DNA of 64,000 bases from Streptomyces lateritius (GCF_014649715.1 NZ_BMTO01000001.1:354446-418445); one strand, 5' to 3'. Shown: positions 5,968-15,481, counted from the stretch's first letter. Translations and numbers: made by a program. The notes: generated by a model not told the origin, from the letters alone.

Positions 5968-8391
5968 TCAGGCCGCCCGCTTGCGGGAGGTGCGGCGGAG
6001 AGCATCCGCCAGGCGAGCCGACGCCTCGTCGCGGCGGGACGACCAGGCGGCCGTCAGACGTGCCCAGCGGGCCGACGCCGCCCACACCACCCGGACGGAC
6101 GAGCGCGGCACCAGCAGTGCGCGCAGTCGGACCCGGCGGCCCGAGACCTGCTGGAAGCCCGCCCTGACGAGGGCGACCTCCTCCACCAGACCGGTGCCCG
6201 GCCGTGGATGCGGGGCGTAGAGCACCTGCTCGACCGAGCGGGCCACCCGGTGCACCGCGTTGGCGGCCTCGCCGTCCAGGGCGCCCAGGCGGACGATCCG
6301 CGCCGCCGTCTTCCGGGGCGTCCGCGATTCGTCCGGCCGGACCCCGTGGTCCCAGGCGGTGTCGATGATCTCCTGCCAGGCCGCCAGAGTTCTGGCCGCC
6401 GCGTCCACGGCGGTGCGGCCCGGGGAGCCGAGCCGCCGTGCCCGTACCCGCGTACGCCAGAGCAGGGGGAGCAGCGGCAGCAGCAACAGCACCGCCACAC
6501 CCAGGCAGATCAGGACCACCATCAGCGGATTCGGCCCGTCACCGCCGGACGAGGCACCGGCCGCCGCCTCGTCGGGACCGCACTCGCCCAGGCGGCGCGC
6601 CTGCGGAGGGCAGCTGTCCGACGTGCTCGGCACCGCCGACGGCTGAGCGGAGGCGCTGGTCTCCGGCTGCGCGGAACCGGACGCCGAACCGCTCGGGGTC
6701 TGCGGCCGGGTGTAGTCCGGCGTGGAGCCCCGCGTCGGCGTCGGCTCGAACCGCATCCAGCCCGCGCCCTCGAAGTACAGCTCCGGCCAGGCGTGCGCGT
6801 CCCGGATGCCGACCGACATCGTGCCGTCGGACTGCGGGGTGCCGGGCATGAAGCCGACCGCCACCCGGGCCGGAATGCCCAGCGACCGTGCCATCGCCGC
6901 CATCGAGAACGAGAAGTGGACGCAGAAGCCCTCCCGCTGCTGAAGGAAGCGGGAGATCGCCTGGACTCCCGTACCGGACTCGACCTCCACGTCGTAGCGG
7001 AACCCGCCGTCGGTGGCGAACCAGTCCTGGAGCTTCACGGCCCGTTCGTAGTCGTTGCGCGCGCCCCGGGTGACCTCCAGCGCCGTCGATTTCACGTCGG
7101 CGGGCAGCGAGTCGGGGACCTTGGTGTACTCCGAGAGGAGCTTGGCCGACGCCGACGGCGCCCCCGCCAGCTGCTCGCCCGTCGGCCGCACGTCCAGGCT
7201 GGTCACCGTGTACCGGGCGCCACGGGTGTTCTGCTTGTCGTCGCCGACGAGCATCCGCCCGGCCGGCTCGTAGCGCCAGCGGCCGTCGATCTCGACCTTG
7301 ACGGCCGGGTAGGGCATCGGCAGCCACTTCTGCTCGTACGTCGTGGAGGCGACGAAATTGCTGGTCACCTCCGTCGTACGGACCTGCCGGCCGAGGCCGT
7401 CCGGCGTCGGCAACCGCTTAGGGACGTCCTGGATCGGACGGACCGACGACTTCCAGGAGGTCCCGTCGAACTGGTCGAGTGCCACGAGACGCACATACAT
7501 GCCGCTGGTGTCGGTCGCGTTGGTCCGGTAGCGGAGCACTTCGCGGTCCTCGGGCTGGCGGAGGTTCTCCTGGAGCGAGACGAGCGGGTTCACGGCTGAG
7601 ATCGTGCCGCCTTTGCCGCTCTCACCCGGGCCTTCGCCCGGGCCGCCGAAGAGACCGCCGCTCAGTCCGGGCAGCACCGCGGGGACCACCAGTGCGACGC
7701 CCATGGCGATCACGCCGATCCGCCGGCCGGTCCGCACCGGGGCGAGCGCCTGCCCGCCTCCGGCCGCGCCCGGCGCCCTGCCCCCGGCGCGCGGCGCGCC
7801 GCCGAAGACCCGCCCCCACTGCGAGAGCCGGTCCCGGCTCTCCGCCAGCAGAAGCAGGAGGTAGCCCGTGGCGGCGAGCAGGAACCAGAGCCAGCTCGCG
7901 CCGCCCTCCGAGAGGCCCGCGGCCACCGAGTAGAGCGCGAGCAGCGGCAGTCCGGCCGGGGCCGCGCTGCGGAAGGTCACCGCCAGCGAGTCCACCAGGA
8001 GACCGATCACCAGCACGCCGCCGACCACCATCAGGCGGATGCCCTCGGTGTCCGGCGCCGGGATCGCGTACTTCCCGATGTCGTCGGCGCCCGCCTCGAA
8101 GAGCGCGGCGAACCGCCCGAAGGCCTGCGGCCCCGGCAGGAACCACAGCAGCGCCTGCTCCCGGGCGAAGACGAAGGTCAGCGCGAGCAGGGTCGCGACG
8201 GCCTGCGCAGCGATCGTCAGCGACCGGGCCAGCGGCACCCGCCGGGTCAGCACGCCGACCCCGCTCTGCACCGCCAGCAGGAACGCGGCGGTGAAGATCC
8301 ACGTCGCCGGCCGCACCAGCGGAAGGAGCGCGCCCGCCGCCGTCAGCGTGGCGGCGAAGGAGCCCAGCGTCAGCCGCGCGCGGCCGCTCAT
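5968..8391 (-). CDS. Membrane-anchored transglutaminase-like protein
   Basis: An 807-residue membrane protein with a block of N-terminal membrane helices (about 1-230, DUF3488-like), an extracytoplasmic transglutaminase core and a C-terminal membrane helix followed by a cytoplasmic DUF4129-like tail. The catalytic Cys is in EGFCVHFSFS (about 491) and the His in DAHAWPELY (about 532). The third position lies in RFEPTPT, where Glu replaces the commoner Asp. The ATG at 8391 overlaps the DUF58 stop (ATGA), so the reading frame extending further upstream is not used. It forms a unit with DUF58 and MoxR, a very common trio in actinobacteria. Substrate unknown; a protease-like or cross-linking role at the envelope is possible. 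Confidence 0.9.
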   Translation of the reverse strand: MSGRARLTLGSFAATLTAAGALLPLVRPATWIFTAAFLLAVQSGVGVLTRRVPLARSLTIAAQAVATLLALTFVFAREQALLWFLPGPQAFGRFAALFEAGADDIGKYAIPAPDTEGIRLMVVGGVLVIGLLVDSLAVTFRSAAPAGLPLLALYSVAAGLSEGGASWLWFLLAATGYLLLLLAESRDRLSQWGRVFGGAPRAGGRAPGAAGGGQALAPVRTGRRIGVIAMGVALVVPAVLPGLSGGLFGGPGEGPGESGKGGTISAVNPLVSLQENLRQPEDREVLRYRTNATDTSGMYVRLVALDQFDGTSWKSSVRPIQDVPKRLPTPDGLGRQVRTTEVTSNFVASTTYEQKWLPMPYPAVKVEIDGRWRYEPAGRMLVGDDKQNTRGARYTVTSLDVRPTGEQLAGAPSASAKLLSEYTKVPDSLPADVKSTALEVTRGARNDYERAVKLQDWFATDGGFRYDVEVESGTGVQAISRFLQQREGFCVHFSFSMAAMARSLGIPARVAVGFMPGTPQSDGTMSVGIRDAHAWPELYFEGAGWMRFEPTPTRGSTPDYTRPQTPSGSASGSAQPETSASAQPSAVPSTSDSCPPQARRLGECGPDEAAAGASSGGDGPNPLMVVLICLGVAVLLLLPLLPLLWRTRVRARRLGSPGRTAVDAAARTLAAWQEIIDTAWDHGVRPDESRTPRKTAARIVRLGALDGEAANAVHRVARSVEQVLYAPHPRPGTGLVEEVALVRAGFQQVSGRRVRLRALLVPRSSVRVVWAASARWARLTAAWSSRRDEASARLADALRRTSRKRAA

Positions 8392-9767
8392 GACCAACCT
8401 CCGTACGTCTCGCTCGCGGCGGTCTCCGCGCGCATCCCGCCGGCCTGCTGCCACAGCTCCGCGAGCCGCGCCCCCGGCGGCACCGCCAGCGCCGTCCAGC
8501 CGGCCTCCCGCAACTGCCGCAGCCGCTCCTCGACCGCACCGGCGACCGCGCCGCCGGTCAGCCAGGTGCCGCTGTCCAGGACGAAGGCCACGGCCGCACC
8601 GCTGCGCTGCCGCATCCGCGCGGCCACCGCCGCCTGCTCGTCGTCGATGTCGCCGACGAAGGCGATCAGCAGGCCTTCGTTGCCGCCGCGCAGCACGTCG
8701 TAGGCGCGCGAGAGACCGGCCCCGTCGGAGTGGTCCACGACGGCGAGGGTGTCCATCATCAGCCCGGCCGCCTCGGCCGAGTCCTGCGTCGCACCGGCGA
8801 AGCCCTCGGCGCCCTCGCCGGGCACCGCGCTTCCGGTGTCGGTGAGCAGCCGGACCGAGAAGCCCCGCTCCAGCATGTGCACCAGGGCCGAGGCCGCGCC
8901 GGAGACCGCCCACTCGAAGGCGGAGTCGGGGCCCGCGCCCTGGAAGGCGATCCGGCGGGTGTCGAGCAGCACCGTGCACCGGGCCCGCTGGGGCTGCTCC
9001 TCGCGGCGGACCATCAGCTCGCCGTAGCGGGCGGTGGAGCGCCAGTGGACCCGGCGCAGGTCGTCACCGTGACGGTAGGTGCGCGGGATGACGTCGTCGT
9101 CCCCGGCCAGCGCGAGCGAGCGCTGCCGCCCGTCGCCGTACCCCGCCGCCTCGCCGATCAGCTTCACCGGCGGCAGCGGCTCGGTCCGCGGGACGACGGT
9201 GAGCATGTCGTACGCGCTGAAGGAGCGGGTCAGCTCGCACATGCCGAACGGGTCGTTCAGCCGCAGCTGCAGCGGGCCCAGCGGGAAGCGTCCGCGCAGG
9301 TCGGAGCGGACCCGGTAGGACACCTCGCGCCGCCCGCCCGCCTCCACCCGGTCCAGGACGAACCGGGGCCTCGGCCCCAGCATGTACGGGACGTGGTCCT
9401 GGAGCATCAGCAGCCCGGTGGGCAGGCGGGAGACGTTGTCCATCCGCAGATGGACCCGGGCCTCCGAGCCGACCGGCACCCGGTGCGGGGAGAGCCGGCG
9501 GCTTCCGGCGACCCGGTAGCGGGTGCGGTACAGCACCCCGACACAGATCAGCGGCAGCACGGCGAGCAGCAGCCCGACGCGCAGCAGATCGCCCTGGCCG
9601 AGGACGTAGGCGCAGACCGCGGCGGCGACACCTGCGGCGAGGAAGGACCGGCCCCGGGTGGTGAGCCCGCCCAGTGCGGCTCGCAGGCCGCCCCGGTCGT
9701 CCCCCGGCCGGGCGTCCACGTCGTCGTCGCCCCGCTGCCCCGGCGGTGCGGCGGCGGTCGTCATCAC
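8388..9767 (-). CDS. DUF58 domain protein
   Basis: A 459-residue protein with two membrane helices near the N-terminus (about 38-75) and a C-terminal half containing the DUF58 signature around YRHGDDLRRVHWRSTARYG, followed by a von Willebrand A-like segment. DUF58 proteins normally pair with MoxR ATPases, probably as a substrate or co-chaperone partner. The start is GTG 9767 or the next codon, ATG 9764; both overlap the moxR stop. The 4-bp overlap with the downstream transglutaminase supports co-translation. Exact function is not known for the family. Confidence 0.9.
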   Translation of the reverse strand: MMTTAAAPPGQRGDDDVDARPGDDRGGLRAALGGLTTRGRSFLAAGVAAAVCAYVLGQGDLLRVGLLLAVLPLICVGVLYRTRYRVAGSRRLSPHRVPVGSEARVHLRMDNVSRLPTGLLMLQDHVPYMLGPRPRFVLDRVEAGGRREVSYRVRSDLRGRFPLGPLQLRLNDPFGMCELTRSFSAYDMLTVVPRTEPLPPVKLIGEAAGYGDGRQRSLALAGDDDVIPRTYRHGDDLRRVHWRSTARYGELMVRREEQPQRARCTVLLDTRRIAFQGAGPDSAFEWAVSGAASALVHMLERGFSVRLLTDTGSAVPGEGAEGFAGATQDSAEAAGLMMDTLAVVDHSDGAGLSRAYDVLRGGNEGLLIAFVGDIDDEQAAVAARMRQRSGAAVAFVLDSGTWLTGGAVAGAVEERLRQLREAGWTALAVPPGARLAELWQQAGGMRAETAASETYGGWS

Positions 9768-10783
9768 AGCTGCCGGATGCCGGGCTGCTGCTGGCCGTAG
9801 AGCGGGCCGGCGGGCGGCGCCGCGGCGGGGACGGGCGTGCGCTGCAGGATGTCCAGGACGACCTGCTCGGCGGTACGCCGGTTCAACTGGGCCTGCGCGG
9901 TGGGCAGCAGCCGGTGCGCGAGGACCGGCACGGCCAGGGCCTGGAGGTCGTCGGGCAGGACGTACTCGCGGCCGCTGAGCGCGGCGGAGGCCTTCGCGGC
10001 GCGCAGCAGGTGGAGCGTGGCGCGCGGGGAGGCGCCGAGTCTCAGATCCGCGTGGGTGCGGGTCGCGGCGACGATGTCCACGGCGTACCGGCGTACGGCG
10101 TCGGCGACGTGCACGGCGCGCACCGCGTCGATCAGTTTGACGATGTCATGGGCGTGCGCGACCGGCTGCAGGTCGTCGAGCGGGTTGACCGCGCCGTGCA
10201 CGTCGAGCATCTGCAGCTCGGCCTCGGGGCTGGGGTAGCCGATCGAGACGCGGGCCATGAACCGGTCACGCTGGGCCTCGGGGAGCGGGTACGTGCCCTC
10301 CATCTCCACCGGGTTCTGCGTGGCCACCACCATGAACGGGCTCGGCAGCTCGTAGGTCTGCCCGTCGACGGTGACCTGCCGCTCCTCCATGGACTCCAGG
10401 AGCGCCGACTGCGTCTTCGGCGAGGCCCGGTTGATCTCGTCGCCGATCACGATCTGGGCGAAGATCGCGCCCGGCTTGAACTCGAAGTCCCGCCGCTGCT
10501 GGTCGAAGATCGACACACCCGTGATGTCCGACGGCAGCAGGTCGGGGGTGAACTGGATCCGGCGCACCGAACAGTCGATGGACCGCGCCAGCGTCTTGGC
10601 CAGCATCGTCTTGCCGACGCCGGGGACATCCTCGATCAGAAGATGTCCCTCGGCGAGCAGCACGGTCAGCGAAAGCCGTACGACCTCAGGCTTGCCCTCG
10701 ATCACACCCTCCACCGACCTGCGGACACGCTCCGCTGTGGTGGTCAGATCTGTGAGGCTCGCTCGATCGTCATAGGTCGTCAC
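9764..10783 (-). CDS. MoxR family AAA+ ATPase
   Basis: A 339-residue AAA+ ATPase. Walker A is EDVPGVGKTML and Walker B is VIGDEINRASPKTQ, and the MoxR-type segment ATQNPVEMEGTYPLPEAQ is present. The family acts as a chaperone for assembly or metal/cofactor insertion of a partner complex. The GTG at 10783 is preferred over an in-frame GTG at 10885 because it has a GAGGAGG ribosome site 6-8 bp upstream, and the family N-terminus begins here. First gene of the moxR-DUF58-transglutaminase unit, with overlaps at each junction. No promoter was defined in the 145 bp upstream. Confidence 0.94.
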   Translation of the reverse strand: MTTYDDRASLTDLTTTAERVRRSVEGVIEGKPEVVRLSLTVLLAEGHLLIEDVPGVGKTMLAKTLARSIDCSVRRIQFTPDLLPSDITGVSIFDQQRRDFEFKPGAIFAQIVIGDEINRASPKTQSALLESMEERQVTVDGQTYELPSPFMVVATQNPVEMEGTYPLPEAQRDRFMARVSIGYPSPEAELQMLDVHGAVNPLDDLQPVAHAHDIVKLIDAVRAVHVADAVRRYAVDIVAATRTHADLRLGASPRATLHLLRAAKASAALSGREYVLPDDLQALAVPVLAHRLLPTAQAQLNRRTAEQVVLDILQRTPVPAAAPPAGPLYGQQQPGIRQL

Positions 10784-10928
10784 CCGGCCCTCCTCGGCCC
10801 TTCCGTAAACACCGACACCTGCCCCCGCGCACGCTCCGGGGGGTGTCACCCGAGCATTGTTGTTGCCGTGGCCGGGTCGTGTCACTTGCCTGTGGACAAG
10901 TGCGGGTGTTATGCCGGGTTTCGCCGGG

Positions 10929-11477
10929 TCAGGCGGGGTCGATCTCGCGGAGAAGACCCGTGGTCACGTCGAAGACGAAGCCCCGGATGTCATCCGTGTG
11001 CAGCAGGAAAGGCGAGGTCCGCACGCGCTGCATCGACTGCCGGACGTCCTGGTCGACGTCGCGGAAGGCCTCGACGGCCCACGCGGGACGCTGACCGACC
11101 TCCATCTCCAGCTCGTGCCGGAATTCCTCGGTGAGCGATTCCAGGCCACACCCGGTGTGGTGGATCAGCACCACGCTGCGCGTCCCGAGGGCCCGCTGGC
11201 TGATGGTGAGGGAGCGGATCACGTCGTCGGTGACCACACCGCCCGCGTTGCGAATGGTGTGACAGTCGCCCAGCTCCAGACCGAGAGCGGCGTGCAGATC
11301 GAGGCGGGCGTCCATACAGGCCACCACGGCGACGTTCAGAACGGGCTTCGCGTCCATGCCCGGGTCGGTGAAGCGGGCCGCGTAACGCTCGTTGGCCTCG
11401 ACGAGCCGGTCGGTGACCGTCCCGCTCGTCGGTATCGCGTCGGCGGGGGCGGCGGAGAAGTGCGCAGAGGTCGACAT
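10929..11477 (-). CDS. Beta-class carbonic anhydrase
   Basis: A 182-residue zinc enzyme that interconverts CO2 and bicarbonate in the cytoplasm. The zinc ligands are visible as C54 in ACMDAR and H107/C110 in HHTGCG, with the Asp-Arg dyad D56/R58 and the conserved RNAGG segment. Length fits short actinobacterial beta-carbonic anhydrases. ATG 11477 is chosen over a GTG at 11540 because the family N-terminus begins here; the ribosome site is weak with either. The gene diverges from the dcw cluster and shares a 400-bp intergenic region with it. Confidence 0.93.
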   Translation of the reverse strand: MSTSAHFSAAPADAIPTSGTVTDRLVEANERYAARFTDPGMDAKPVLNVAVVACMDARLDLHAALGLELGDCHTIRNAGGVVTDDVIRSLTISQRALGTRSVVLIHHTGCGLESLTEEFRHELEMEVGQRPAWAVEAFRDVDQDVRQSMQRVRTSPFLLHTDDIRGFVFDVTTGLLREIDPA

Positions 11478-11652
11478 GTCTATGAAGGTAACGGGCACGC
11501 GGCCGCCGGGCCCGCTGTGAGAGCGGACAAAGAACGTCAATGAGCCTTGTTGTGAGCTAACCCACAGGGATGGGAAAGCCGGGCCCGTACGGGTGAGGTG
11601 CCCGCATCACCCCGCTCTCCCGGGTGGCCCGCGCGACGCGCCAGCCGGTTGA

Positions 11653-11680
11653 TTGACCGCGAGGGCCGGTGGACTAAAGT
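11653..11680 (+). promoter_or_regulatory. HrdB-like promoter of the dcw cluster
   Basis: TTGACC (11653-11658) and TAAAGT (11675-11680) are separated by 16 bp, a good match to the housekeeping consensus. It would start transcription about 190 nt before rsmH. The rest of 11478-11652 holds no gene that I can see. Confidence 0.6.
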
Positions 11681-11686
11681 GACGCG

Positions 11687-11878
11687 AAGTTCACGGAGAC
11701 ATTGAGCGATATCCGCAGTTTCTCCCCCGCGTGTGCGGCGGTACGTACGGCTCGGCCTCCTCCCGCTCGCCGGCCGGCCGATGCGCCCCCTTGGCGGCGC
11801 CGGCCGGTCGCTTCCCCTTCAGCGAGCGGGCGGGGACCCGGTGGTGCGTACCGGCCGCGCCGAATCTGAGAGGGCGCA
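11687..11878 (+). promoter_or_regulatory. Structured 5' leader of rsmH
   Basis: The leader can fold into a long hairpin. CCCGCTCGC (11762-11770) pairs with GCGAGCGGG (11822-11830), and inside it CGGCCGGCCG (11771-11780) pairs with CCGGCCGGTCG (11800-11110 is not implied; the arm is 11801-11810) with one G-U pair. An RNA motif upstream of mraW/rsmH has been described in actinobacteria; I cannot confirm that this is the same motif. Regulatory role is inferred. Confidence 0.4.
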
Positions 11879-12838
11879 TTGAGCAACGACCGACACGTCC
11901 CGGTGATGCTCCAGCGGTGCCTGGACATGTTGGCCCCGGCCCTGGAGCGCCCCGGAGCGGTGGTCGTCGACTGCACCCTGGGCCTCGGCGGCCACAGTGA
12001 GGCCCTTCTGGAGCGGTTCCCCGAGGCGCGGCTCGTCGCCCTCGACCGCGACAAGGAGGCCCTGCGGCTCTCCGGCGAGCGGCTCGCCCGCTACGGGGAG
12101 CGCGCCACCCTCGTCCACGCCGTCTACGACGAGCTGCCCGAGGTCCTCGACCGGCTCGGCATCCCGAAGGCGCACGGCATCCTCTTCGACCTGGGCGTCT
12201 CCTCCATGCAGCTCGACGAGGCCGGCCGCGGCTTCGCCTACGCGCAGGACGCCCCGCTCGACATGCGCATGGACCAGACGACCGGGGTCAGCGCGGCGGA
12301 GGTCCTCAACACCTACCCGCCCGGCGAACTGGTCCGCATCCTGCGCGCGTACGGCGAGGAGAAGCAGGCCAAGCGGATCGTCTCCGCGATCGTGCGCGAG
12401 CGCGACAAGGAGCCGTTCACCAACAGTGCCCGCCTGGTCGAGCTGATCCGGGATGCCCTCCCGCAGGCCGCCAAGCGCACCGGCGGCAACCCCGCCAAGC
12501 GCACCTTCCAGGCGCTGCGCATCGAGGTCAACGGCGAACTGACGGTCCTGGAGCGAGCGGTCCCGGCGGCCGTGAAGGCGCTCGCGGTGGGCGGCCGGAT
12601 CGCCGTCCTGTCGTACCACTCGCTGGAGGACCGGCTGGTCAAGCAGGTCTTCGCGGCCGGCGCGGCGACCACCGCCCCGCCCGGCCTGCCGGTGGTCCCC
12701 GAGCGCTACCAGCCCCGCCTGAAGCTGCTCACCCGCGGCGCCGAACTCCCCACGGAGCAGGAGATCGCCGAGAACCGGCGCGCCGCGCCCGCGCGTCTAC
12801 GCGGAGCGGAGCGCATCCGGGAGGACGAGCCCTCGTGA
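11879..12838 (+). CDS. rsmH: 16S rRNA m4C1402 methyltransferase RsmH (MraW)
   Basis: A 319-residue SAM-dependent enzyme that N4-methylates cytidine 1402 of 16S rRNA. The SAM-binding motif is [16 protein letters not shown] (about 30-45), followed by ALDRDKEAL and the C-terminal [11 protein letters not shown] segment typical of RsmH. The start is a TTG at 11879 preceded by GAGAGGG, and the family N-terminus RHVPVML follows directly. It is the first gene of the dcw cluster; no mraZ lies upstream. Its stop overlaps the GTG of a small ORF leading to ftsL. Confidence 0.95.
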   Translation: MSNDRHVPVMLQRCLDMLAPALERPGAVVVDCTLGLGGHSEALLERFPEARLVALDRDKEALRLSGERLARYGERATLVHAVYDELPEVLDRLGIPKAHGILFDLGVSSMQLDEAGRGFAYAQDAPLDMRMDQTTGVSAAEVLNTYPPGELVRILRAYGEEKQAKRIVSAIVRERDKEPFTNSARLVELIRDALPQAAKRTGGNPAKRTFQALRIEVNGELTVLERAVPAAVKALAVGGRIAVLSYHSLEDRLVKQVFAAGAATTAPPGLPVVPERYQPRLKLLTRGAELPTEQEIAENRRAAPARLRGAERIREDEPS

Positions 12839-12942
12839 GCGAGGGACGCGGGGCCGCCGGCCGGCCGGCCGGACCGCGGACGACGACGGTGCCCGCGCCT
12901 GAGCGCCGCGCGGGCGGAGCAGGGATCGGGGGCGAACGGTGA
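12835..12942 (+). CDS. Candidate 35-aa linking ORF between rsmH and ftsL
   Basis: A GTG at 12835 overlaps the rsmH stop (GTGA), and its own TGA (12940-12942) overlaps the ftsL GTG at 12939, again as GTGA. The 35-residue product is basic and rich in Gly, Arg and Pro with no recognisable domain. About 29 of 35 codons end in G or C, similar to real genes here but not decisive at this length. It may serve mainly to couple translation from rsmH to ftsL. No homology is claimed. Confidence 0.35.
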   Translation: MSEGRGAAGRPAGPRTTTVPAPERRAGGAGIGGER

Positions 12943-13499
12943 CGACGAAGGGGCCGCTCAAGGGCAGGGCCGCGCGGCTCGGGCGGCTCATGCCGTCGGG
13001 GCCCAGCACCGCCGCGCGCACTCCCTTCGTCCTGCTCGTCGTGCTCCTGCTCGGTGGTGGTCTCATCACCCTCCTGCTGCTGAACTCCGCCCTCAACCAG
13101 GGCTCGTTCAAGCTGCGCGACCTCAAGAACCGGACCACCGAGCTCACCGACCAGGAGCAGGCGCTCCAGCGGGACGTGGACGACCACTCCGCGCCGGACG
13201 CGCTGGAGCGGCGGGCCCGCGAGCTCGGCATGGTCCCGGGCGGCAGCCCCGCCTTCCTCGACCCGGACGGCACGGTCCGCGGCGAACCCTCCAAGGCGTC
13301 CGCGCCCGAGCCCGACCCGGCCCCGCCTCTGGCGGACGCCCCGCCCCCCGCGCCTCCCGTGGCCCCTCCCGTGGCACCGCCCGCCTCCGCGCCGCCGGCC
13401 GGGAGCGCGCCCCGGAACACCACCCCCGACGCGAGCACCCCCGACACGCCGACGACGACCGCGACGACCGCGCCCGACCCGACGACCTCCGGCAGGTGA
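12939..13499 (+). CDS. ftsL: Cell division protein FtsL (septum formation initiator family)
   Basis: A 186-residue bitopic membrane protein of the divisome. Residues 1-28 are cytoplasmic and basic, about 29-50 form the membrane helix (FVLLVVLLLGGGLITLLLLN), and 55-95 form the FtsL/DivIC-type coiled coil ending in ALERRARELGMVPGG. The C-terminal ~80 residues are a Pro/Ala/Thr-rich tail, a feature of Streptomyces FtsL. FtsL normally pairs with DivIC and helps recruit and activate FtsW/FtsI. GTG 12939 follows a GGGGG-rich ribosome site. The stop overlaps ftsI (GTGA). Confidence 0.9.
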   Translation: MTTKGPLKGRAARLGRLMPSGPSTAARTPFVLLVVLLLGGGLITLLLLNSALNQGSFKLRDLKNRTTELTDQEQALQRDVDDHSAPDALERRARELGMVPGGSPAFLDPDGTVRGEPSKASAPEPDPAPPLADAPPPAPPVAPPVAPPASAPPAGSAPRNTTPDASTPDTPTTTATTAPDPTTSGR

Positions 13500-15466
13500 C
13501 CGAAGTGCCCCCCAAGGAGCCCCCGCGCCGCCGGGTGCCGGGCCCCGCCCGGCCCGCCCGCCCCCGGCCCTCCGCGGGCCGCCCCGGGCAGCCCGCACGT
13601 CCGGCCCCGCGCCGCACCGCCCGGCCGCCCGTGCGCACGATCCGGCTCGGCAGCCCCAAGCCCCGGCTCCGTCTCGTCTCCCTCGGACTGACCCTCGTCA
13701 TGGTGGCGTTCGTCGTCCGCCTGCTCCAGGTCCAGGCCGTCGACGCCAGCGCGCTCGCCGCGAAGGCGGAGGCCCACCGCTACCAGGAGTACACCCTCTC
13801 GGCGGACCGGGGCGAGATCACCGACCGCGCCGGGATCGCCCTGGCCGCCAGCGTCGACGCGTACGACATCACGGCCGACCCCAAGCTCTTCACCCCTGAG
13901 GAGAGCAAGATCCGGGACGCCCCCGAGCAGGCCGCCGCCCTCCTCGCACCGCTTCTCGGCAAGGAGCCCGCCGAGCTGGCCAGGAAACTCCGCACGCCCA
14001 AGTCCCGCTACACCCTGCTCGCCCGCAAGCAGACCCCGCAGGTCTGGAACCAGATCAAGGACCTCAAGAAGGTCTACGAGCGCAAGGCCAAGCCCGCCGA
14101 GGGCGGCAACGGGATCAATCTGCTCGGCGGCATCCTCAGCGAGCCCTCCACCAAGCGGGTCTACCCCAACGGCGAACTCGCCGCCGGGATACTGGGCTAC
14201 GTCAACGCCGAGGGCCGCGGCGCCGGCGGCCTGGAGTCCATGCTCGACAAGGAGCTGGCGGGCAAGGACGGCAAGATCAGGTTCGCCCAGTCCGGCGGTC
14301 GGCGGGTCCCCACCGCGGGCTCCGAGGGCACTCCGGCGGTGCCCGGCTCCGACATCGAGCTGACCATCGACCGGGACATCCAGTGGGCCGCCCAGAAGGC
14401 CATCACCGAGCAGGTGACGAAGTCCAAGGCCGACCGCGGCTACGTCATCGTGCAGGACACGAAGACCGGCGAGGTCCTGGCCATGGCCAACGCCCCCGGC
14501 TTCGACCCCAACGACCTCTCCGCGGCCAACGCCGCCGCGATGGGCAACGCGGCCCTCCAGGACGCCTACGAACCCGGCTCCACCAGCAAGGTCATGTCCA
14601 TGGCCGCCGTCCTGGAGGAGGGTGTGGCGACCCCTGACACCCACGTCACCGTCCCCAACCGGCTGCACCGCGGCGACCGGCTCTTCAAGGACGACGTCGA
14701 CCACCCCACCTGGTACCTCACCCTCAACGGTGTCCTCGCCAAGTCCAGCAACATCGGCACGATCCTGGCCACCGGTCAGCTCGGCGGCACTCAGGCCGAG
14801 GCGAACCAGGTCCTCCACACGTACCTGCGCAAGTTCGGCATCGGCAGCCCCACCGGGCTCGGATACCCGGGCGAGACCCCCGGCATCCTGGCCAAGCCCC
14901 GGGACTGGTCGACCTCGCAGCAGTACACGATCCCCTTCGGCCAGGGTCTGTCCGTCAACGCCATGCAGGCCGCCTCGGTCTACTCGACCATCGCCAACGG
15001 CGGCGTACGGATCGAACCCACGCTGGTCCGCGGCACCAAGGGGCCCGACGGACGGTTCACCGCGGCTCCCGCGCCGCAGCAGACCCGGGTGGTGAGCGAG
15101 AAGACCGCCAAGACCCTCGCGCAGATGCTGGAGTCCGTGGTCGGCGACGAGGAGGGGACCGGTACCAAGGCCCGCATCCCCGGCTACCGGGTCGCGGGCA
15201 AGACCGGAACCGCCAACCGCGTCGACCCCGAACTCGGCACCTACAAGGGGTACACCGCCTCCTTCGCGGGCTTCGCGCCCGCCGACAACCCGCGGATCAC
15301 CGTCTACTGCGCCATCCAGAACCCCACCAAGGGGGACTACTTCGGCGGCCAGATCTGCGGTCCCATCTACAAGAAGGTCATGGAGTTCGCGCTCAAGACG
15401 CTCCACGTCGCCCCGACGGGCAGCGAGCCCGCCCGGATGCCGGTGACCTTCAAGGCCAGCGAGTGA
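13496..15466 (+). CDS. ftsI: Septal penicillin-binding protein FtsI (PBP3, class B)
   Basis: A 656-residue class B transpeptidase that cross-links septal peptidoglycan together with FtsW. An Arg/Pro-rich cytoplasmic tail (1-60) is followed by one membrane helix (about 60-80), the dimerisation domain, and a transpeptidase domain with the active-site STSK (Ser about 362), SSN (about 416) and KTGTA (about 569). No PASTA repeats are present. The GTG at 13496 overlaps the ftsL stop; a second GTG at 13505 is possible. The downstream murE gene starts 15 bp after the stop. Confidence 0.96.
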   Translation: MTEVPPKEPPRRRVPGPARPARPRPSAGRPGQPARPAPRRTARPPVRTIRLGSPKPRLRLVSLGLTLVMVAFVVRLLQVQAVDASALAAKAEAHRYQEYTLSADRGEITDRAGIALAASVDAYDITADPKLFTPEESKIRDAPEQAAALLAPLLGKEPAELARKLRTPKSRYTLLARKQTPQVWNQIKDLKKVYERKAKPAEGGNGINLLGGILSEPSTKRVYPNGELAAGILGYVNAEGRGAGGLESMLDKELAGKDGKIRFAQSGGRRVPTAGSEGTPAVPGSDIELTIDRDIQWAAQKAITEQVTKSKADRGYVIVQDTKTGEVLAMANAPGFDPNDLSAANAAAMGNAALQDAYEPGSTSKVMSMAAVLEEGVATPDTHVTVPNRLHRGDRLFKDDVDHPTWYLTLNGVLAKSSNIGTILATGQLGGTQAEANQVLHTYLRKFGIGSPTGLGYPGETPGILAKPRDWSTSQQYTIPFGQGLSVNAMQAASVYSTIANGGVRIEPTLVRGTKGPDGRFTAAPAPQQTRVVSEKTAKTLAQMLESVVGDEEGTGTKARIPGYRVAGKTGTANRVDPELGTYKGYTASFAGFAPADNPRITVYCAIQNPTKGDYFGGQICGPIYKKVMEFALKTLHVAPTGSEPARMPVTFKASE

Positions 15467-15481
15467 CACTCGGGAGCACCA

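Noticed and set aside
10784..10885. Upstream extension of MoxR to GTG 10885
   Set aside because: The extra residues are low complexity and the GTG at 10783 has a clear GAGGAGG ribosome site.
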